A stretch of DNA of 64,000 bases from positions 1 to 64,000 of the forward strand of contig JACKKO010000002.1 of NCBI GenBank assembly GCA_024236395.1, given 5' to 3'. The DNA is from Hyphomicrobiales bacterium. Its GTDB lineage: Bacteria > Pseudomonadota > Alphaproteobacteria > Rickettsiales > JACKKO01. The notes beneath the pieces are model-generated. The model worked only from the letters and a program-made list of their open reading frames with translations. It made no database searches and was not told the DNA's origin. Position 1 is the first letter of the stretch. Each line of letters begins with the position of its first letter. Shown here in pieces: positions 57,001 to 64,000 of the stretch. A program made the position numbers and the translations under genes.

Positions 57001-58191
57001 CTAAATGAAATCGATATGTCCCATGGTGATGAGGGTGTTGGTGACGATGGTCACATCGGAAAATTCCACCAGGCCGCCGGAGTCATAGGTGCTGATACTG
57101 ACATCGCTACTGGTCACACCCTGCAGCTGCAACCGGTCAATGCCAAGCTGGAAATCGGTAATGGTGTTATTCCCATCCCCAACACGAAACACGAAGGTAT
57201 CCTCACCATTCCAGCCTGTCAGGGTATCATCGCCTTTATCGCCATAAATCAGATCGTTGCCGTCGCCGCCATCCAGGCTATCGCTATTCTGCCCGCCCCG
57301 CAGCGTATCGTTGCCGCCACCGCCACTTACAAAATCCGCGCCAATATTGCCATTCAGCCAGTCATCCCCCAGCCCGCCATAGACAGAATCGGCATCCTTG
57401 CCACCACGGAGTTCATCATTTCCCGCTCCGCCATCAATATAATCAATACCCTGGTTCCCCTGTAACGTATCCTGCCCATCCCCGGAAAGGATGGTATCGT
57501 TGCCCGCCCCGCCTTCCATCAGGTTCAGCGCCCCGGAGCCGGTAATCCGGTCATCCCCGCCAGCGCCATAGACAATCGAACCCGCTGATTCCGCTGCCAG
57601 TGTATCGTTGCCTTCGGTGCCGGTTTGTTCATAGGCGGCATTGAGCGCTTCCGCCCGGCTTTCAATCGCCTGCGCGTCTTCGTAAAATGCGATGCCCGCT
57701 GCCGTATCGTATCCCAGTGACGCTAACGTGACGTTCCCGTCATACCCGGCAAAATGGGGCAAAATGGCAACGAAGTCCGCATAACTGTAGCTGCCGTCGC
57801 TGAACGTAAAGGTCTCAATCTGGTTCGCGGCCTCCTGCCAGTACAGGAACATCACCGACCCGGCCGACCCACTGATCAGCAGGTGCAGGCTATCCACCGT
57901 GCGCATTGTCACCGCGGAAAGCGCAAAATCGGCATTGAATACATCCCCGGAGGAATTGCCATAATCGGCAATCATGACCACCGGGAGATTGCTGCCGGAA
58001 TTGGTGGCGAACTGGTAGGCATCCGCCCCTTTACCCCCCACATAGATCGGCTCGTCGTCCGTAGACCCGGCCATACCCTCCACCAGCAGGAGATCGTCTC
58101 CGTTCAGGCCATAATAAATTGTCCCATCGCTACGCGAGGTCACATCGCCACGGATCGTTCCCAGAACTTCGGTATAACCACTTAATGCCAT
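57001..58191 (-). CDS. RTX calcium-binding secreted protein
   Basis: A 396-residue protein. The first 200 residues are a unique domain (YYGLNGDDLLLVEGMAGSTD, then PIYVGGKGADAYQFAT). Residues about 205-350 hold about ten RTX nonapeptides (GGAGNDTIL, GGKDADSVYG, GGDGNDLIYG). The end (EDTFVFRVGDGNNTITDFQL) is the usual type I secretion region. The ATG at 58191 is chosen after GGGGGC; a longer frame adds an unlikely hydrophobic leader. Role unknown. It may share a secretion system with the protease at 53821. Confidence 0.85.
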   Translation of the reverse strand: MALSGYTEVLGTIRGDVTSRSDGTIYYGLNGDDLLLVEGMAGSTDDEPIYVGGKGADAYQFATNSGSNLPVVMIADYGNSSGDVFNADFALSAVTMRTVDSLHLLISGSAGSVMFLYWQEAANQIETFTFSDGSYSYADFVAILPHFAGYDGNVTLASLGYDTAAGIAFYEDAQAIESRAEALNAAYEQTGTEGNDTLAAESAGSIVYGAGGDDRITGSGALNLMEGGAGNDTILSGDGQDTLQGNQGIDYIDGGAGNDELRGGKDADSVYGGLGDDWLNGNIGADFVSGGGGNDTLRGGQNSDSLDGGDGNDLIYGDKGDDTLTGWNGEDTFVFRVGDGNNTITDFQLGIDRLQLQGVTSSDVSISTYDSGGLVEFSDVTIVTNTLITMGHIDFI

Positions 58192-58220
58192 GCCCCCACT
58201 ATAGCCTAAAATCAGGCAGA

Positions 58221-58253
58221 AAAACAGGGCACCCACCCCAGAAACCCGGGTGC
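58221..58253 (-). terminator. Terminator after the 58309 gene (minus strand)
   Basis: On the minus strand GCACCC and GGGTGC form a stem with a 13-base loop followed by CCTGTTTTT. It lies about 55 bases downstream of the gene ending at 58309. Confidence 0.6.
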
Positions 58254-58308
58254 GTCAGTGGATTATAGAGGGCAATGCGTAATAAAAGTGACAGTAGTTA
58301 TGAAGTCA

Positions 58309-59019
58309 CTAGAGTTGATTCCCCCTAACCGGCATTTTCCGAGCAAGATGATCGTCTATAGAAGAACATATCTTTTTCGCTAAATCCGAAGCCATTACAT
58401 CCTTTTCAGGTATCATTTCCTTTTCAACACCAGGAAATGTGGTTTCTGTATTAATATCCACCTGTTTAAGAAAATTTTCCAGCTCCAGTTGTGCATATTC
58501 TGCCAGTGTTTTCTCAGAAGGACCCGACATATCAAACATACCTGTCATCTCAAGTGTCTTTAGCTGAGTATATTTATGCACGATAGCAATAAAGTCATTC
58601 CTTGTATCCGAGGTATTGTTTCCGTACCTATCACCATTTGCCTGATAAAAGAATTTCCCTGCCAGAGGGCCAGCATACGTCTGGATAGGATGACTGATTT
58701 CTTGAAAATAATTTATGGGGCCATTTACAGTAAGTGCAGTTCCCGGCTCAGAAAAAATTGCAGCATTTTTTTTCTCATTAAGAAATTTTTTTCCGTTTTC
58801 CGTAATAAAGTATGGCTTTTCTTTACCATGTGTAGGTGTTTCCTGGCGTCGTATCAATGCTTCCTCAAGCATTTGCTCAAGAATACTAGGAAAATGCACA
58901 CCTCTTATTAACTCAATCCCCTTACGCAGATCATTTTGAAGGGCCCCATTAGACTCATGCTCCAACAAATAACTTAAAATTCTAAGCTTAGTGGATTCAA
59001 TTTTTTCTGGACGGCGCAT
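58309..59019 (-). CDS. Hypothetical protein with winged-helix-like amino terminus
   Basis: A protein of about 236 residues. Residues 1-80 look like a winged helix (STKLRILSYLLEHESNGALQ, FPSILEQMLEEALIRRQETP, KPYFITENGKKFLNEKK), as in PadR/MarR-like or archaeal-type regulators. The remaining 150 residues are helical with no recognised domain. The start at 59019 follows GGGGAAG; a GTG four codons up has no ribosome site. AT-richer than neighbours. Confidence 0.55.
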   Translation of the reverse strand: MRRPEKIESTKLRILSYLLEHESNGALQNDLRKGIELIRGVHFPSILEQMLEEALIRRQETPTHGKEKPYFITENGKKFLNEKKNAAIFSEPGTALTVNGPINYFQEISHPIQTYAGPLAGKFFYQANGDRYGNNTSDTRNDFIAIVHKYTQLKTLEMTGMFDMSGPSEKTLAEYAQLELENFLKQVDINTETTFPGVEKEMIPEKDVMASDLAKKICSSIDDHLARKMPVRGNQL

Positions 59020-59186
59020 ACACTTCCCCACTTAACAACTCTGCACTACAAAACTGAAGCTAATAAATTTGTAAACAGCTATTATATACATCACTAAACA
59101 TTAATATCTAGTTAACGGAACAAGGATTTAGAAACATTGAGAAATACTAACAAAAGATGAATATAAAGAACAAATGCGCCAAAATA

Positions 59187-59618
59187 CTAGCGCCCTACAC
59201 CTGAACTTGTTGGCTTGGTAATCACCACTTGATTTATTTGATGAATTTCCATCAAAGCATCACTTATTGCAACCTCAACCACACCAGAATTTTTGAAATC
59301 GTTATGTTCAGTGAGTAATTTCTGGGCAGTTTCTTCATTAAATCTCTTATTGTCAATTGCATCTTGGTAGATAGAAAAATCCTGATCCAGTTTCTGCTGA
59401 ACGGCCAACTTAGTGTTCTCTATTTCTGCTGAAGAAATCTCGGCATCGAGTATGATTTTTCCCTCTCTGGCCAGCCTGTTAACAACCAGAGCTGCGACCT
59501 GCCGTGCATATTCTACATATTCTACATATTCTACATCTCCTGCCGAGACAACTGTGCCATCACCATTAATGTCTGCAAATTCAGAAACGGGAATTTTCTT
59601 TATTTCCTTATCACCCAT
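59187..59618 (-). CDS. Hypothetical acidic protein with short repeats
   Basis: A protein of about 143 residues that opens with an EF-hand-like ADINGDGTV and then a triple VEY repeat encoded by three copies of a nine-base unit (around 59510-59540). The rest is charged and helical (AEIENTKLAVQQKLDQDFSI). No family recognised. The ATG at 59618 is preferred over one 15 codons up because GAAAGAAAA lies nearby and the protein then starts MGDKEIKK. Confidence 0.5.
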   Translation of the reverse strand: MGDKEIKKIPVSEFADINGDGTVVSAGDVEYVEYVEYARQVAALVVNRLAREGKIILDAEISSAEIENTKLAVQQKLDQDFSIYQDAIDNKRFNEETAQKLLTEHNDFKNSGVVEVAISDALMEIHQINQVVITKPTSSGVGR

Positions 59619-59740
59619 GCTATTTTCTTTCAAATAGTTGCGTACTTCCAATGTACCACACAATTATTAACAGTTCGTTAATAATTGGTTTTTACTTAAA
59701 TGATAGCTAGGATATTTGTTTGAATAGCTGCTTAGTTCAG

Positions 59741-59900
<160 letters not shown>

Positions 59901-59981
59901 CCATTGCCAGACCGTCTGAAGCGGCACTGGCACAGTGTGAATAATGACATCGCTATATTCAAGCGAGTGTGCTGTGCTTTT

Positions 59982-60027
59982 TGGCAAGCTTAGTCCTGCA
60001 CACAGCAGCGAAATCTAAGGAAATAAT

Positions 60028-60030
<3 letters not shown>
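59982..60030 (-). repeat. Left arm of 23S processing stem
   Basis: About 48 bases that pair, with few mismatches, with 62755-62804 on the other side of 23S rRNA. The shared core includes CTGCACACAGCA and CGAAATCT. It forms the long double strand normally cut by RNase III to free pre-23S. Confidence 0.8.
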
Positions 60031-62754
<2,724 letters not shown>

Positions 62755-62757
<3 letters not shown>

Positions 62758-62804
62758 ATTATCCCTTGAGATTTCGATGCTGTGTGCAGAACTAAACTTG
62801 CCAC
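62755..62804 (-). repeat. Right arm of 23S processing stem
   Basis: Inverted copy of 59982-60030; see that entry. It directly precedes the 5' end of 23S on the minus strand. Confidence 0.8.
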
Positions 62805-62931
62805 ACATATACAGCATCAGCAACTCAGCATGACAACAGGCCACAACGACCTATATGTCATACGGTTACTTAATTATAGGATGTCAAAATATTCACATTG
62901 TCAAACAGCAACCCATCGCTGGGAGGAATGG

Positions 62932-62960
62932 GTTATAGGCTTATACCGGGTCTATGTCAA
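62932..62960 (-). promoter_or_regulatory. Promoter of the 23S-5S transcript
   Basis: On the minus strand TTGACA (62960-62955) and TATAAC (62937-62932) are separated by exactly 17 bases. A second candidate closer to 23S (TATAAT at 62878-62873 with TTGACA 20 bases before it) is weaker in spacing. The presence of its own promoter supports an independent 23S-5S unit. Confidence 0.7.
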
Positions 62961-63055
62961 CAGAAATAACAGTGATTTTTAGGGTGTTTTGTAAGAGGGG
63001 TACTATTCACGATTATCTAGGAGAAAACTTAGAATAAAAGAACCACCTGGTCACT

Positions 63056-64000
63056 TCATAATCCATTATTTTCACTTCCTTTTCTTCGCCTGTAGTAAAT
63101 AAATCGCATTTTGTCATTCTGATAAACAACCTGCTCATGCAACGTAAAGTATTTTATTCCTAAAGGTGTATGCATTTCTACCTTCGCCATCTCACCATCA
63201 TCCCAGCGTTCTGCAGGAATTAATACCGGGCCTGCCCAGTAACGGACAAATGCTTTATAATACTCTGGCACCGGCAGCCACTCCGTGACTTCTTCATAGT
63301 GGGCCTCAAAGACAGAGTCCTGTATAATTTCCATATCAGAAAGATAGCGCGGAAATGTTTTAGAATGGCCAAAGTTTACGCCCAAAATAATATAGTCTGG
63401 CTTTAAGGAAAGTACATATTCTCCATCCCCTTTATAGTGCCCTGGCGCATTTTGGAACGGGGCACGTTTAGCCTCTGGATCGAGTACGCGGCGAGCAATA
63501 TGTTTATCTACCAGTCCAAGCATATCAATATAATGGTAATCCGTTGCAAAATATGGCATAGCGCCCACTGAATTAATTGCAATCACCGCACCTTTTGCCC
63601 AATGCTCATTGATATAATTTCCCACCACATACCCAGCCACAGCAGCAATAGTTGGCGGTGTCTGTGAGAAAAAGTGTTCCGGCTCCTGCTCTTCAACACC
63701 CATATCAACCTTGGAAACAATCTTGATTTTCTCTGTTTCATAGAAGGAAAGCTGCAACAATACTGCCAGTGCAAGCACAAGCGTGTAAGTATTAAGCAAC
63801 GCCCATTGATGCTTTTTTTGTAAATCGGCAACATACCAGCCGATACTGAGCAGCGATAAAAATATGACCGGGATTAGAAAGCGATAATAATGCATATAAT
63901 CCCCGCCTGAGAGAATTATATAAACAATATAACACACTGATACCCAAAGATAATACAAAGAAGACAAGCGATTCACACTTCGCCGCAACAAGGAAACTGC
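63056..64000 (-). CDS. Membrane glycosyltransferase-like protein, carboxy-terminal part (cut by window edge)
   Basis: The open frame continues past the right edge, so the true start is outside. The visible 315 residues have membrane helices at about 15-30, 38-55 and 66-85 with GGDYMHYYRFLIPVIFLSLL between. A periplasmic domain follows, with AVIAINSVGAMPYFATDYHY and IDMLGLVDKHIARRVLDPEA. This ending is typical of lipid-linked-sugar dependent arabinosyl/mannosyl-type transferases of the GT-C class (AftB-like). The substrate is unknown. It lies upstream of, and on the same strand as, 23S rRNA, with the rRNA promoter between. Confidence 0.6.
   Translation of the reverse strand, partial: AVSLLRRSVNRLSSLYYLWVSVCYIVYIILSGGDYMHYYRFLIPVIFLSLLSIGWYVADLQKKHQWALLNTYTLVLALAVLLQLSFYETEKIKIVSKVDMGVEEQEPEHFFSQTPPTIAAVAGYVVGNYINEHWAKGAVIAINSVGAMPYFATDYHYIDMLGLVDKHIARRVLDPEAKRAPFQNAPGHYKGDGEYVLSLKPDYIILGVNFGHSKTFPRYLSDMEIIQDSVFEAHYEEVTEWLPVPEYYKAFVRYWAGPVLIPAERWDDGEMAKVEMHTPLGIKYFTLHEQVVYQNDKMRFIYYRRRKGSENNGL

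Noticed and set aside
62830..63055. Possible 16S rRNA or spacer tRNA upstream of 23S
   Set aside because: The stretch is only about 225 bases, holds promoter elements, and shows no 16S or cloverleaf sequence.

Overview
This window looks like the chromosome of an alphaproteobacterium of about 50% GC. The evidence is the IF-2 amino-terminal region, NusA with its carboxy-terminal helix-hairpin-helix repeats, an alphaproteobacterial-type genomic island, and the order rimP-nusA-infB-rbfA-truB-rpsO-pnp. It is flagellated and has a Gram-negative envelope (O-antigen-type sugar genes, TonB-dependent receptor, AsmA, DUF481 barrel, L,D-transpeptidase). The 23S and 5S rRNA genes stand without a 16S gene directly upstream. 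This arrangement is best known from Rickettsiales, but it does not by itself prove that placement.

Layout. Bases 1-6953 are the right part of an integrated genomic island. It holds a truncated metal-sensing pair (CnrY/CnrX-like), two XRE regulators, a lipoprotein and an unknown gene, then four consecutive genes broken by frameshifts (replication and DUF6378/DUF6362-like remnants). It ends with an intact large serine recombinase whose reading frame runs through the antisense strand of tRNA-Leu(GAG), the probable attachment site. Bases 7.1-12.3 kb carry lipB and a sigma-54-driven fliK-flgD-flgE operon. Bases 12.4-15.3 kb carry a WbpL/WbpM-like pair for surface polysaccharide. Bases 15.3-21.4 kb carry a redoxin, small unknown genes, DUF481, and a System II cytochrome c maturation operon (resB-ccsA-tlpA) with a frameshift in ccsA. 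Bases 21.5-30.1 kb are the translation/RNA-decay supercluster.

Bases 30.1-32.3 kb carry two murein enzymes; the L,D-transpeptidase is split by two frameshifts. Bases 32.4-42.8 kb are a dense signalling region: a CHASE8 histidine kinase, a receiver-plus-ATPase regulator, a LuxI/FeeM-like acyl-transferase, a TonB-dependent receptor, a YfiR protein, two receiver-kinase hybrids (one with its phospho-acceptor His replaced), an MscS channel and a lone receiver. This is the most promising candidate for an undescribed system: periplasmic YfiR control transferred from a diguanylate cyclase to a histidine kinase and combined with a possible signal synthase.

Bases 42.9-59.6 kb carry dxs, a large AsmA-family gene, cytochrome b561, a class I ribonucleotide reductase (nrdA, a histone-H1-like gene, nrdB) behind probable NrdR boxes, tRNA-Lys, a HigBA-type toxin-antitoxin pair with an operator palindrome, an AhpD-like protein, a secreted subtilase with RTX repeats, tRNA-Val, a second RTX protein and two unknown genes. 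Bases 59.7-62.8 kb are 5S and 23S rRNA on the minus strand, each inside a long processing stem. The window ends in the carboxy-terminal part of a membrane glycosyltransferase-like gene.

Caution: ccsA, nrdA and the L,D-transpeptidase are each broken by one or two single-base shifts although the rest of each protein is well preserved. Two of these shifts lie in A runs. They could be real decay, tolerated slippage or assembly errors; the sequence alone cannot decide.
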